Assembly: GCA_937965665.1 (NCBI GenBank)
Contig: CALCJE010000365.1
Span: forward strand, 1 to 8,685
Length of the DNA: 8,685 nucleotides
Reading direction: 5' to 3'
Source of the DNA: an uncultured Bacteroidales bacterium
GTDB taxonomy: Bacteria; Bacteroidota; Bacteroidia; Bacteroidales; UBA4417
The notes beneath the pieces were generated by a model that saw only the letters and a list, made by a program, of their open reading frames with translations, made no database searches and was not told the DNA's origin. How positions within the stretch are numbered: the first letter of the stretch is position 1; each line of letters opens with the position of its first letter. Made by a program: the position numbers and the translations under genes. Shown in pieces: positions 1 through 6,458 of the stretch.

Positions 1-2
1 CA

Positions 3-119
3 CATCTTTCCTTGCCCGACAAATACTACCGGCAGCCACAGATGACCATCGACGGAACTGATCCAGATCTTGAAGCATTAAAAAACCGTATCCTGAACTT
101 CCGCCCGGCTAAGCCCTGA
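3..119 (+). CDS. C-terminal end of an unidentified protein (5'-truncated by the window)
   Basis: Frame 3 is open from the window edge and ends at a TGA at 117-119, giving 38 visible residues. The tail is polar with mixed charge and ends in a short basic, proline-containing stretch (FRPAKP). Codon choice (many C- or G-ending codons beside A/T ones) resembles the neighbouring genes, which supports real coding sequence, while the other two forward frames close within 60 bases. No family can be named from so little sequence. It converges with rlmD: the last 11 bases of the two genes overlap (109-119), so there is no room for an independent terminator between them. The chance that this is a spurious open frame remains, because it is short. 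Confidence 0.55.
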   Translation, partial: HLSLPDKYYRQPQMTIDGTDPDLEALKNRILNFRPAKP

Positions 120-1536
120 GCGTGAGCAGCACTACATTTTCGACATGATGCGTGTGCGGGAACATATCAACCGGCTGAACCGCTGATACTTCATACTTTT
201 CCATCATCAACGCAATATCACGTGCCTGCGTGGCGGGGTTACAACTTACATAAACCACTTTGGGAGGAGCGATCTGCAGGATCTGGCGCATCACATTTTC
301 GTGCATCCCGGAGCGTGGCGGATCGGTTATGATAACGTCGGGCCTGCCGTTTTGCTTCACAAATTCTTCATCAAGCACTTTTGCCAGGTCGCCGGCATAA
401 AAAACCGTGTTATGTATATTGTTTAATTCTGAATTAATATGAGCATCATCAATAGCTGAAGGCACATACTCCACTCCTACCACTTTATCGACATATGGAG
501 CCACAAAATTGGTAATGGTACCGGTTCCGCAATACAGGTCATATACCAGTTCATCACCTTTAAAACCGGCAAAGTCGAATGCTGTTTTATAAAGATTATA
601 AGCCTGCAACGGGTTAGTCTGGTAAAACGATACCGGCCCTATCCTGAATTGTAGTTGCCTTCCCCCGGTTACAGGCGCATCCATAGTCTCAGTAATGTAT
701 GGTTCGCCTTTCCAGAGCCGCATTTCCTGGTCGGTTATAACGTCGTTGTGTTTTTCGTTCACAACATAAATCAGCGAAGTTATCTCAGGGAATCTGTCTG
801 ACAGAAAATCCATGAGTGATTTAATATCTTCGGGTGCCTCGTATGCAAAAACCACGATAACCATCCAGTTACCTGATAACGTATTGCGGATAAGCAGGTT
901 ACGCATAAACCCTTCGTGACTGCGCGGATTATAGAATGGCCAGCCTTTCTGCATGGTAAAATCGCGCACTGCCAGCCTGATGGCGTTTGATGGCTCCGGC
1001 TGGTGGTAACAATGGCTGATGTCGAGCACCCGGTCGAAAAGCGTGGGAATATGAAATCCAAGGCCTTTGGTCTGCCTCTGGTCTTCCGGTAACGCCATAT
1101 CATCAGCATTCAGCCACCGCCTGTCGGAAAAAGTATATTCGAGTTTATTCCTGTACAAGGTGGTAAGCGGCGATGCCAGAATAGGTTTTATAGCCGGGTA
1201 ACTGAATTTCCCGATTCGGGTAAAATGATCATCGACCTGCTTTTGCTTATATTTTAGTTGCTGATCGTACGACAGGTTTTGCCAGCGGCAACCTCCGCAG
1301 GTTCCGAAATGTTCGCAAAACGGTTCCACCCGCAACTCGCTGTAGTGATGAAATTTTATAGCTTTCCCTTCGCAATAACTTTTTCTCTTGGAAATAACCT
1401 GAATATCAACCACATCGCCAGGAACACAAAATGGCACAAATACCACCAGGTCGTTAACCCTGGCAACGGCTTTGCCTTCTGCTCCGGCATCAATAATAGT
1501 TACATTTTCAAAAAAAGGCAAGGGACGACGCGACAT
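109..1536 (-). CDS. rlmD: 23S rRNA (uracil-C5)-methyltransferase, RlmD/TrmA family
   Basis: This SAM-dependent enzyme makes 5-methyluridine in RNA; E. coli RlmD (RumA) modifies U1939 of 23S rRNA. The 475-residue protein has the full family layout. A TRAM-like RNA-binding domain covers about residues 8-66. Iron-sulfur cluster cysteines are C74, C80, C83 (C-x5-C-x2-C) and C176. The SAM-binding motif I (DLYCGTGT) is at 333-340, with Q306 in FYQTN just before it and an acidic motif II (VGVEY) at 353-357. DPPRSG is at 405-410, the catalytic nucleophile C432 lies in VSCNPAT, and the general base is E466 in HHVENV. The ATG at 1534-1536 places the TRAM domain correctly and is preceded by an AT-rich leader without a Shine-Dalgarno, as is usual in Bacteroidota. 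The gene stands alone on the minus strand, and its 3' end overlaps the convergent gene at 3-119. The family also contains RlmC and TrmA; the four-cysteine cluster favours RlmD/RlmC over TrmA, but the exact target uridine is inferred. Confidence 0.93.
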   Translation of the reverse strand: MSRRPLPFFENVTIIDAGAEGKAVARVNDLVVFVPFCVPGDVVDIQVISKRKSYCEGKAIKFHHYSELRVEPFCEHFGTCGGCRWQNLSYDQQLKYKQKQVDDHFTRIGKFSYPAIKPILASPLTTLYRNKLEYTFSDRRWLNADDMALPEDQRQTKGLGFHIPTLFDRVLDISHCYHQPEPSNAIRLAVRDFTMQKGWPFYNPRSHEGFMRNLLIRNTLSGNWMVIVVFAYEAPEDIKSLMDFLSDRFPEITSLIYVVNEKHNDVITDQEMRLWKGEPYITETMDAPVTGGRQLQFRIGPVSFYQTNPLQAYNLYKTAFDFAGFKGDELVYDLYCGTGTITNFVAPYVDKVVGVEYVPSAIDDAHINSELNNIHNTVFYAGDLAKVLDEEFVKQNGRPDVIITDPPRSGMHENVMRQILQIAPPKVVYVSCNPATQARDIALMMEKYEVSAVQPVDMFPHTHHVENVVLLTLRA

Positions 1537-1624
1537 GGAATTTACGAATTACAATTTATTGATTTACGAATGATAAAGGTTTCGATGCTAAAAGAATGTT
1601 GTTTAAAGTAAAACATCCTGCCGG

Positions 1625-1655
1625 CAAAGGTACAACGATTCAGTTTAATGTTCAG
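1625..1655 (-). promoter_or_regulatory. Candidate promoter for rlmD (Bacteroidota type)
   Basis: Read on the minus strand, 1632-1625 is TACCTTTG, an exact match to the Bacteroidota -7 consensus TAnnTTTG. Twenty bases further upstream (1655-1653) is CTG, one mismatch from the -33 TTG. Transcription would start near 1618 and give a leader of about 80 bases before the rlmD ATG. The exact -7 box and correct orientation support the call; the imperfect -33 element lowers it. Confidence 0.5.
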
Positions 1656-1705
1656 CCGCTTTCTGAGATGTAGTAAAAAGAGATGGGTATTTTTATTTGG
1701 TTAGG

Positions 1706-1745
1706 GTTTCAGTGTTTCAGTGTTTCAGTGTTTCTATGTTTCTAT
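1706..1745 (+). repeat. 8-bp tandem repeat, five units in two variants
   Basis: Three copies of GTTTCAGT are followed directly by two copies of GTTTCTAT, all in register (8-bp period). Decayed units (GTTTGAAG, then AGTTTCAAT) seem to continue the pattern to about 1768. The array lies between the divergent rlmD and nnr promoters. Its period is not a multiple of three, so copy-number change would shift any reading frame passing through it, which argues against the upstream TTG-started extension of nnr. Confidence 0.8.
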
Positions 1746-1857
1746 GTTTGAAGAGTTTCAATGTTACAGTTGCCTGTCGCAGGATGGGGTTTGAAGTGCT
1801 GAAGCCACAAAGAGTATGGCTCAACATACAAATTATTCAACTTCCGGATTTCCTGCT

Positions 1858-1865
1858 TAACTTTG
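1858..1865 (+). promoter_or_regulatory. Possible -7 box upstream of nnr
   Basis: TAACTTTG matches TAnnTTTG exactly and sits 17 bases before the nnr ATG at 1883, which would leave a leader of only about 10 bases. No TTG is found 17-23 bases upstream, so the -33 part is missing. An 8-mer with six fixed positions can occur by chance, so this is a weak call. Confidence 0.3.
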
Positions 1866-1882
1866 GGAAGAATTTAAAAGCT

Positions 1883-3391
1883 ATGATAAAGATTTTTTCA
1901 CCCGAACAGGTCAGGAATGCTGATGCGTATACGATACAGAATGAACCCATTTCGTCGGTCCGCCTGATGGAACGCGCAGCTGCTGCCTGCGTGGAATGGA
2001 TGAAAAATTTCGGGGATCTGAATTATAAAAACGTACTAATATTTTGCGGACCGGGAAATAATGGCGGCGACGGGCTGGCTATTGCCCGGATGCTGAAACA
2101 ACTGCATATACCTGTAACTGCTTTTATTCCTGACGAAAATACAAGAAAGTCGGATGACTTTTCAGAAAATCTCCAAAGAGCCATTGCCAGCCAGGTTGAG
2201 ATGAAATTTTACCATGAGTTTGAGCCGGCATCGGTTACACGCAGCACTTTGCTTGTTGATGCCTTGTTCGGCTCGGGCTTATCGAAGCCACTCGGCGGCA
2301 TTTACAAGGATCTTGTTACACAGATAAACCTCAGCCAGGGTATAGTTATTGCCATCGATATTCCTTCGGGATTGTTAGCCAGCCAGCCTGTCGACCTCTC
2401 GAAAGATACCATCGTAAATGCAGATTATACCCTTAGTTTCCAGTTTCCGAAATTAGCATTCCTGTTTCCTGAAAACGAATTCCTGGTTGGGCACTGGCAA
2501 GTGCTTGATATCGGCTTGCACCCGGATTTTATTTCAGGAGAGCCTTGTTCAAATTACCTGGTTGAATATGCTGATGCAAAAGGAATGCTGAAACACAGGC
2601 CCCGGTTTGCGCATAAAGGGAACTTCGGCCATGCCATACTGATTGGCGGTAGCCGCGGTAAAATAGGGGCGGCCGTTTTAATGGCCAAATCTTGTCTACA
2701 TTCCGGTGCCGGCCTGGTTACCATACACTTACCCGAAAGTGGTTACCAGGTATTACAAACCGCAGTACCCGAAGTGATGGCATCCCTGGATGCTGACCCG
2801 GATTGTTGCACCCAGTTGCCAAGGCTCGAAGCTTTTTCGGCTATCGCCGCTGGTCCTGGCCTTGGAACATCGGGAGACACCGGAAAAATGCTGAAACATC
2901 TCATACAGCAGGCAACCAAACCGTTACTGCTCGATGCTGATGCAATCAATATATTGGCCGACAACCCTACCTGGCTGGCATTTTTACCCAAAGGCACCGT
3001 GCTTACGCCCCACCCCGGAGAGTTTGCAAGGCTCGCCGGTAAAACCCCAAATAGTTTCGAGCGGCTGGAGATTCTCCGTGATATGTGCATCAGGTACAGT
3101 TTAAATATTGTCCTGAAAGGTGCATACACAGTGGTTTGTTCGCCACTGGGAAATTGCTATTTTAATCCCACAGGAAACCCCGGCATGGCTACCGGCGGAA
3201 GTGGCGATGTACTCACCGGCATAATAACCTCATTACTGTCACAGGGATATAACCAGACTGAAGCTTGTATACTGGGGGGTTACCTGCATGGGATTTCCGG
3301 AGACCTCGCACTCGAAGAAACCGGCTACGAAGCACTTTCGGCTGGTGATATTATCAAAAATCTGGGCAAAGCCTTCATGGAATTGTATTAA
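1883..3391 (+). CDS. nnr: Bifunctional NAD(P)H-hydrate epimerase / ADP-dependent NAD(P)H-hydrate dehydratase
   Basis: This metabolite-repair enzyme restores NADH and NADPH from their damaged hydrates. The N-terminal YjeF_N half interconverts R- and S-NAD(P)HX, and the C-terminal ribokinase-like half dehydrates the S form using ADP. From the ATG at 1883 the protein has 502 residues, the normal length for the fused form. Epimerase marks are GPGNNGGDG at 56-64, the active-site Asp D126 in VDALFGSG, and AIDIPSG at 157-163. Dehydratase marks are AHKGNFGHA at 243-251, GGSRGKIGAA at 255-264, AGPGLGT at 323-329, DADA at 351-354, TPHPGEF at 375-381, and GNPGMATGGSGDVL at 431-444 with catalytic D442. 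The reading frame is open back to a TTG at 1697, but those 62 codons cross a tandem repeat and lie before the normal family start (MIKIFSPEQV), so they were left out. The gene seems to be a single transcription unit; a separate promoter precedes the next gene. Confidence 0.95.
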   Translation: MIKIFSPEQVRNADAYTIQNEPISSVRLMERAAAACVEWMKNFGDLNYKNVLIFCGPGNNGGDGLAIARMLKQLHIPVTAFIPDENTRKSDDFSENLQRAIASQVEMKFYHEFEPASVTRSTLLVDALFGSGLSKPLGGIYKDLVTQINLSQGIVIAIDIPSGLLASQPVDLSKDTIVNADYTLSFQFPKLAFLFPENEFLVGHWQVLDIGLHPDFISGEPCSNYLVEYADAKGMLKHRPRFAHKGNFGHAILIGGSRGKIGAAVLMAKSCLHSGAGLVTIHLPESGYQVLQTAVPEVMASLDADPDCCTQLPRLEAFSAIAAGPGLGTSGDTGKMLKHLIQQATKPLLLDADAINILADNPTWLAFLPKGTVLTPHPGEFARLAGKTPNSFERLEILRDMCIRYSLNIVLKGAYTVVCSPLGNCYFNPTGNPGMATGGSGDVLTGIITSLLSQGYNQTEACILGGYLHGISGDLALEETGYEALSAGDIIKNLGKAFMELY

Positions 3392-3437
3392 AATTTAAAC
3401 TTTTCCCCATCTCGAAGCGAATAAAACATCTAATTCT

Positions 3438-3466
3438 TTTGCATAGTTATTTTTTTTCTATATTTG
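3438..3466 (+). promoter_or_regulatory. Promoter of the GYF_2/DUF2752 gene cluster
   Basis: TTTG at 3438-3441 and TATATTTG at 3459-3466 match the Bacteroidota -33 (TTG/TTTG) and -7 (TAnnTTTG) elements exactly, with a spacing of 17 bases in a T-rich stretch. Transcription would start near 3473, leaving a leader of about 150 bases before the ATG at 3626. It separates the cluster from nnr, whose stop codon is 46 bases upstream of the -33 element. No strong terminator hairpin is seen between nnr and this promoter. Confidence 0.6.
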
Positions 3467-3625
3467 AATAACCAAATTGCGGCGATCCTATTTTCCAACA
3501 GGCCAATTGAAACTGATAAAAATCCACTCCTGACTACTTCTGTAAAAGTGAAGCCCCAGGTTTACCTGAAGAAATCATTATGACATGATATGAATGACAA
3601 AAATTTAATAAAACCATGAAGCACA

Positions 3626-4660
3626 ATGCAGTACTTTTTTATTAACCAAAATGGTCAACAGTCGGGTCCGGTTGCTCCCGAATCTTTTAAAATTAATGGA
3701 ATTAAAGGAAACACCATGGTTTGGTGCGAAGGCATGGGCAACTGGCAGGAAGCCCAAACTGTTCCCGAACTCAGGAAATTCTTCAAATCGTCGTTCCTGA
3801 ACCTGCCTATCCTAATTGTTTATGTGGTAGTGATGACGATAGTACTATCATTACTTTCAATCCCGGTAACCGGACTGATAGCATCTGCATTCGACACATA
3901 TGCTTACTATATTCCGATCCCGGTAGTAGTATTATCTGTATTAACGATGATGTTTTTCCTGATAAAAAAATTCAGGCACCAGCTGCGTAATGCATTCTTT
4001 TTAACCTTACCATTTCTCATTTCAGCAGTTGTATCCATTATCTATTTTACGAATACAAGCCGGTTCGATACCGGCTACTGCCGGGTTTACAAAAACGGTA
4101 ATATGGGTCTAATGAATAAATTCGGATTCGCCCAGCTTCCCTGCGTTTATGATTATCTCTCCCCGATTGATAAAGAAGGTCATGATGTTGGTTACTGGCA
4201 TGGCGATTTGCCGTTCCGGTTTATTGCCAAAAAGGATCATTATGGACTAATTAATTTTTCGGGTGAAGAAATTCTGCCGTTTAAATATGATGAACTGAAT
4301 ATCTGGCGCGAAGGCGAAACGGATACGCCACTACTGCTGGCTGAAAAAGAAGACTTTCATGGTATATTTACGCTCGATGGGGAAACCGTCCTGAAATGTG
4401 AATATTCTTACATCTGCAAGAAAAATGAAACAACCGGATGCTCCAAAATTAATATCGGCGGCTCCGAAGATAGTGACAATGATATAAGCGGCGGGAAATG
4501 GGGGCTCATTGATAAAAATGCCCAGCTTATTGTGCCCTGCGAATATGAAAGTATTTCGACTTATTTCAGTTCCGGGTATATAAAAGCCAGCAAAGATTAT
4601 AAAACTGATTATTATGACTTTGATGGTAAATTATTGAAATCAGAATACGAAGAAAATTGA
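3626..4660 (+). CDS. GYF_2-domain membrane protein with C-terminal WG-like repeats
   Basis: The function is unknown, but the domain layout is readable. Residues 1-52 form a GYF_2 domain (QQSGPV at 11-16, TMVW at 30-33, GMGNW at 36-40, VPEL at 46-49). Three hydrophobic segments suitable as membrane helices follow at about 59-80, 96-114 and 123-141. The rest (about 150-344) contains four to five degenerate WG-type repeats: MGLMNKFG near 160, YGLINFSGEEILPFKYDEL near 206, HGIFTLDGE near 245, KWGLIDKNAQLIVPCEYE at 291-308, and a half repeat YYDFDGKLL near 329. WG repeats probably form a beta-rich binding surface; their ligands are generally unknown. With three helices the repeats and the GYF_2 domain should lie on opposite sides of the membrane. 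ATG 3626 is the only in-frame start, because a TGA lies in frame at 3617-3619. It is the first gene of the cluster, 56 bases before the next GYF_2 gene. Confidence 0.8.
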   Translation: MQYFFINQNGQQSGPVAPESFKINGIKGNTMVWCEGMGNWQEAQTVPELRKFFKSSFLNLPILIVYVVVMTIVLSLLSIPVTGLIASAFDTYAYYIPIPVVVLSVLTMMFFLIKKFRHQLRNAFFLTLPFLISAVVSIIYFTNTSRFDTGYCRVYKNGNMGLMNKFGFAQLPCVYDYLSPIDKEGHDVGYWHGDLPFRFIAKKDHYGLINFSGEEILPFKYDELNIWREGETDTPLLLAEKEDFHGIFTLDGETVLKCEYSYICKKNETTGCSKINIGGSEDSDNDISGGKWGLIDKNAQLIVPCEYESISTYFSSGYIKASKDYKTDYYDFDGKLLKSEYEEN

Positions 4661-4716
4661 AATCAGACTAACCATCAATTAGCGGCTAATAAACCTGATA
4701 TACCAATAACGAACTC

Positions 4717-5364
4717 ATGGACCCATACTTTTATACCGACAAACAAAACAAACCACAAGGCCCTGTTGATAAAAACGAATTAACCAGGCACGGAGTCGGG
4801 CATGCAACCCTGGTTTGGCGACAAGGAAAGGAAAACTGGCAGAACGCAGGCTCACTTGCAGAATTAGCCGGATTATTTCCTCCGCCTTTACCTACGCCCA
4901 CACCACCGCCTATACCCAATATTGTGCCCGGGCCAACCCGCAATGAACCAACGCCGGCAACAGAAAAAAACACAACCAGCCTGCCGGCAGAAAAGGTTGT
5001 TCCTCCGGTTTATAGAGCTCCAGGGAAACCCGAGCTGCAGAATACTGAAAATGATGCTATTGCGTATTCAGGCAAGGCTAATCATTTCCTGAATGGCGAA
5101 AGCGTAGGAGGTAATCTGATTCTGTTCATAAATAAAATTCAGTTTAAATCACATAGCCTGAACATCCAAAACCATGTGCTGGAAATTGAACTAAGCCAAA
5201 TTGAGGAGGTAAACTTCTACAATACCCTGGGTTTGGTTCCGAATGGGCTGGCACTTAAACTTAATGATGGGAAAACGGAGAAATTTGTAGTTTACAAAAG
5301 AAATCTCTGGAAAACAGCAATTGAAAACCTGCTATCTCAAAATCCAAATAATGCGCATATATAA
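4717..5364 (+). CDS. GYF_2-domain protein with proline-rich linker and GRAM/PH-like domain
   Basis: The 215-residue protein has no membrane segment or signal peptide. The GYF_2 domain is at about 2-54 (PQGPV at 13-17, ELTRHGV at 21-27, TLVW at 31-34, ENW at 39-41, LAEL at 47-50). A proline-rich linker follows directly (about 55-80, beginning PPPLPTPTPPP), then a polar spacer to about 110. The C-terminal part (about 112-206) looks like a GRAM/PH-like fold: a beta-rich start (GGNLILFINKIQFKSHS), then IELSQIEEVNF, GLALKLNDGKTEKFVVY, and a closing helix. Such domains often bind lipids or membrane-proximal partners, and this type is common in Bacteroidota proteins. The role here is inferred only. 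It is 23 bases upstream of the next GYF_2 gene and presumably shares its transcript. The motif ELTR-x-GV-x3-TLVW is shared with that next protein, so these two are the closest paralogues. Confidence 0.8.
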   Translation: MDPYFYTDKQNKPQGPVDKNELTRHGVGHATLVWRQGKENWQNAGSLAELAGLFPPPLPTPTPPPIPNIVPGPTRNEPTPATEKNTTSLPAEKVVPPVYRAPGKPELQNTENDAIAYSGKANHFLNGESVGGNLILFINKIQFKSHSLNIQNHVLEIELSQIEEVNFYNTLGLVPNGLALKLNDGKTEKFVVYKRNLWKTAIENLLSQNPNNAHI

Positions 5365-5387
5365 TTTTTAACAATAATAATCAGACA

Positions 5388-5894
5388 ATGTCAAAATTCT
5401 ATTACCTGGATGCAAATAATCAGCAGCAAGGACCTGTTGAAGCCGCTGAACTTACTCGTTTGGGCGTAAATGCCAACACATTGGTATGGACACCAGGCAT
5501 GGATGCCTGGCTAGAGGCCCGATCAGTTCCTGAACTGGCATGGATATTTCCACCGGCTATGCCGCCTGCCGCACCTCCTCCTCCACCGGTAACAGGTACA
5601 ACACCTCCTCCATACCAGGCTGCACCTGCGTCAATACCGCATTTTTACCAGCCAAAACCTGACAATTTCCTGGTCTGGTCGATACTTGCCACTGTATTAT
5701 GCTGTGTTCCGTCGGGCATTGTAGCCATTGTTTATTCGAGCCGGGTAAATAGTTTATGGGAAATGAAAGACTATGCCGGGGCAGGCACTGCGGCTAAAAA
5801 TGCAAAAACCTGGTGCTTCATCTCTTTGGGCCTTGGAATTATAGTTTTCGTTATTGCATTTATTACCGGATTACTGGGAGCTATTAGCCAGTGA
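5388..5894 (+). CDS. GYF_2-CD225/dispanin-family membrane protein
   Basis: The 168-residue protein has a GYF_2 domain (about 3-54: QQGPV at 13-17, ELTRLGV at 21-27, TLVW at 31-34, GMDAW at 37-41, SVPEL at 46-50), a proline-rich segment (about 55-84, with PPPPP at 63-67), and a CD225-like domain from about 90 to the end. In the CD225 part, a first hydrophobic helix (about 94-116) contains a CC pair at 105-106, followed by the typical VYSSRVNSLW, a small-residue loop with a K-x-A-K stretch (about 128-140), and a second helix (about 143-164). Eukaryotic CD225 proteins (IFITM, PRRT2) act at membranes; bacterial members are uncharacterised. The stop codon overlaps the GTG start of the next gene, so the two are probably translationally coupled. 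Confidence 0.87.
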   Translation: MSKFYYLDANNQQQGPVEAAELTRLGVNANTLVWTPGMDAWLEARSVPELAWIFPPAMPPAAPPPPPVTGTTPPPYQAAPASIPHFYQPKPDNFLVWSILATVLCCVPSGIVAIVYSSRVNSLWEMKDYAGAGTAAKNAKTWCFISLGLGIIVFVIAFITGLLGAISQ

Positions 5895-6259
5895 AAAAAA
5901 TTATGGTTATTGCCCTCATTTTGCTTGGGGGAATTACGCTCTTTTTTATAAATCCTGAACAGGTTTCCTGGATGCCGAAATGTTATTTTTATGTACTCAC
6001 AGGTTGGCAATGCCCGGCCTGCGGATCGCAAAGAGCATTACACCATTTATTACACCAGAATTTTGCTGCTGCATTTGCCTACAATCCTTTCTTGTTAGTC
6101 TCACTTCCTTACTTGTTTGCCCTGGTATTCCTTCAGTGGTTCGATGAAGAAAACCGGTTTCAGAAGCTTCGCACATTTTGCCATGGCTCACAAACTATCA
6201 GAATTTACCTGGTACTCATTGTATTATGGTGGATTTTAAGAAATATCATTCCCTGGTAA
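5891..6259 (+). CDS. DUF2752 small membrane protein
   Basis: The 122-residue protein carries the DUF2752 signature: C31-Y-F-Y-x-L-T-G followed by C41-P-A-C44-G-S-Q-R-A at 41-49, and an N-P pair (65-66) at the start of the second hydrophobic stretch. Three membrane helices are likely at about 4-20, 62-80 and 104-120. The paired cysteines suggest a metal or redox site, but no function is known for the family. The start is taken as GTG at 5891, because it overlaps the TGA of the CD225 gene (GTGA) and gives an MKK-type N-terminus; an in-frame ATG at 5903 is an alternative that would remove four residues. It is the last gene of the cluster: 420 bases without a gene follow. Confidence 0.85.
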   Translation: MKKIMVIALILLGGITLFFINPEQVSWMPKCYFYVLTGWQCPACGSQRALHHLLHQNFAAAFAYNPFLLVSLPYLFALVFLQWFDEENRFQKLRTFCHGSQTIRIYLVLIVLWWILRNIIPW

Positions 6260-6366
6260 AAAAGCTGTTGATAAAACCTATATGAAACCCTGATTTGCAA
6301 ATGGTTATAAATTAATGCTCACATTGATAAAATCTCTTTTGTGGTTTTTATGGGCAGTTTTTAATC

Positions 6367-6396
6367 ATTTACTTTAGAAATAATTTACAAGTAAAT
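6367..6396. repeat. 8-bp perfect inverted repeat (possible operator)
   Basis: ATTTACTT (6367-6374) and AAGTAAAT (6389-6396) are exact reverse complements separated by 14 bases. A further ATTTAC at 6383-6388 also pairs with GTAAAT at 6391-6396 across two bases, so the site holds two direct and one inverted copy of ATTTAC. It lies about 34 bases upstream of the promoter at 6430. The stem is AU-rich and is not followed by a T run, so it is a poor terminator and a better candidate for a protein-binding site. Confidence 0.55.
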
Positions 6397-6403
6397 CCGC
6401 GTG

Positions 6404-6458
6404 AACCTACATAAAATTTTCATTGGGGCTTTGTGAAATAGAATTTTTCATGTAGGTT
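6404..6458. repeat. 9-bp inverted repeat overlapping the lipoprotein promoter
   Basis: AACCTACAT (6404-6412) and ATGTAGGTT (6450-6458) are perfect reverse complements. Inside them, the A/T-rich stretches at 6413-6423 and 6437-6448 also pair imperfectly, so the whole could fold into a hairpin of about 20 pairs with bulges. The right arm covers most of the -7 box of the promoter at 6430-6460, and the left arm lies just upstream of -33. This is the geometry expected of an operator pair or of a promoter hidden in a cruciform. Confidence 0.65.

Larger units (their letters stand above)
1537..1882. other. Intergenic region between divergent rlmD and nnr
   Basis: This 346-bp stretch separates two divergently transcribed housekeeping genes. 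It holds a -7-like box for rlmD (1625-1632, minus strand), a short tandem repeat (1706-1745) and a possible -7 box for nnr (1858-1865). No RNA gene, convincing small ORF or mobile-element end is visible. A reading frame continuous with nnr extends back to a TTG at 1697, but it runs through the tandem repeat and is judged non-coding. Confidence 0.6.

Noticed and set aside
1258..1611. 117-codon open frame on the + strand opposite rlmD
   Set aside because: It is mostly antisense to the TRAM and cluster-binding region of rlmD; no recognisable motif.
1697..1882. N-terminal extension of nnr from a TTG codon, in frame with the gene
   Set aside because: It translates an 8-bp tandem repeat and low-complexity sequence, has no family homology expected before MIKIFSPEQV, and the ATG at 1883 gives the normal 502-residue length.
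2743..3129. 128-codon open frame on the minus strand opposite nnr
   Set aside because: Antisense to the well-conserved dehydratase domain; no protein family visible.
6293..6302. Palindrome ATTTGCAAAT downstream of the DUF2752 gene, considered as a terminator
   Set aside because: The stem is AU-rich, leaves a loop of only four bases, and is not followed by a T run; it may be chance.
6404..6458. 9-bp inverted repeat considered as terminal repeats of a small mobile element (MITE)
   Set aside because: The arms enclose only 37 bases, no flanking target-site duplication was seen, and the arms coincide with promoter elements, so an operator is the simpler reading.
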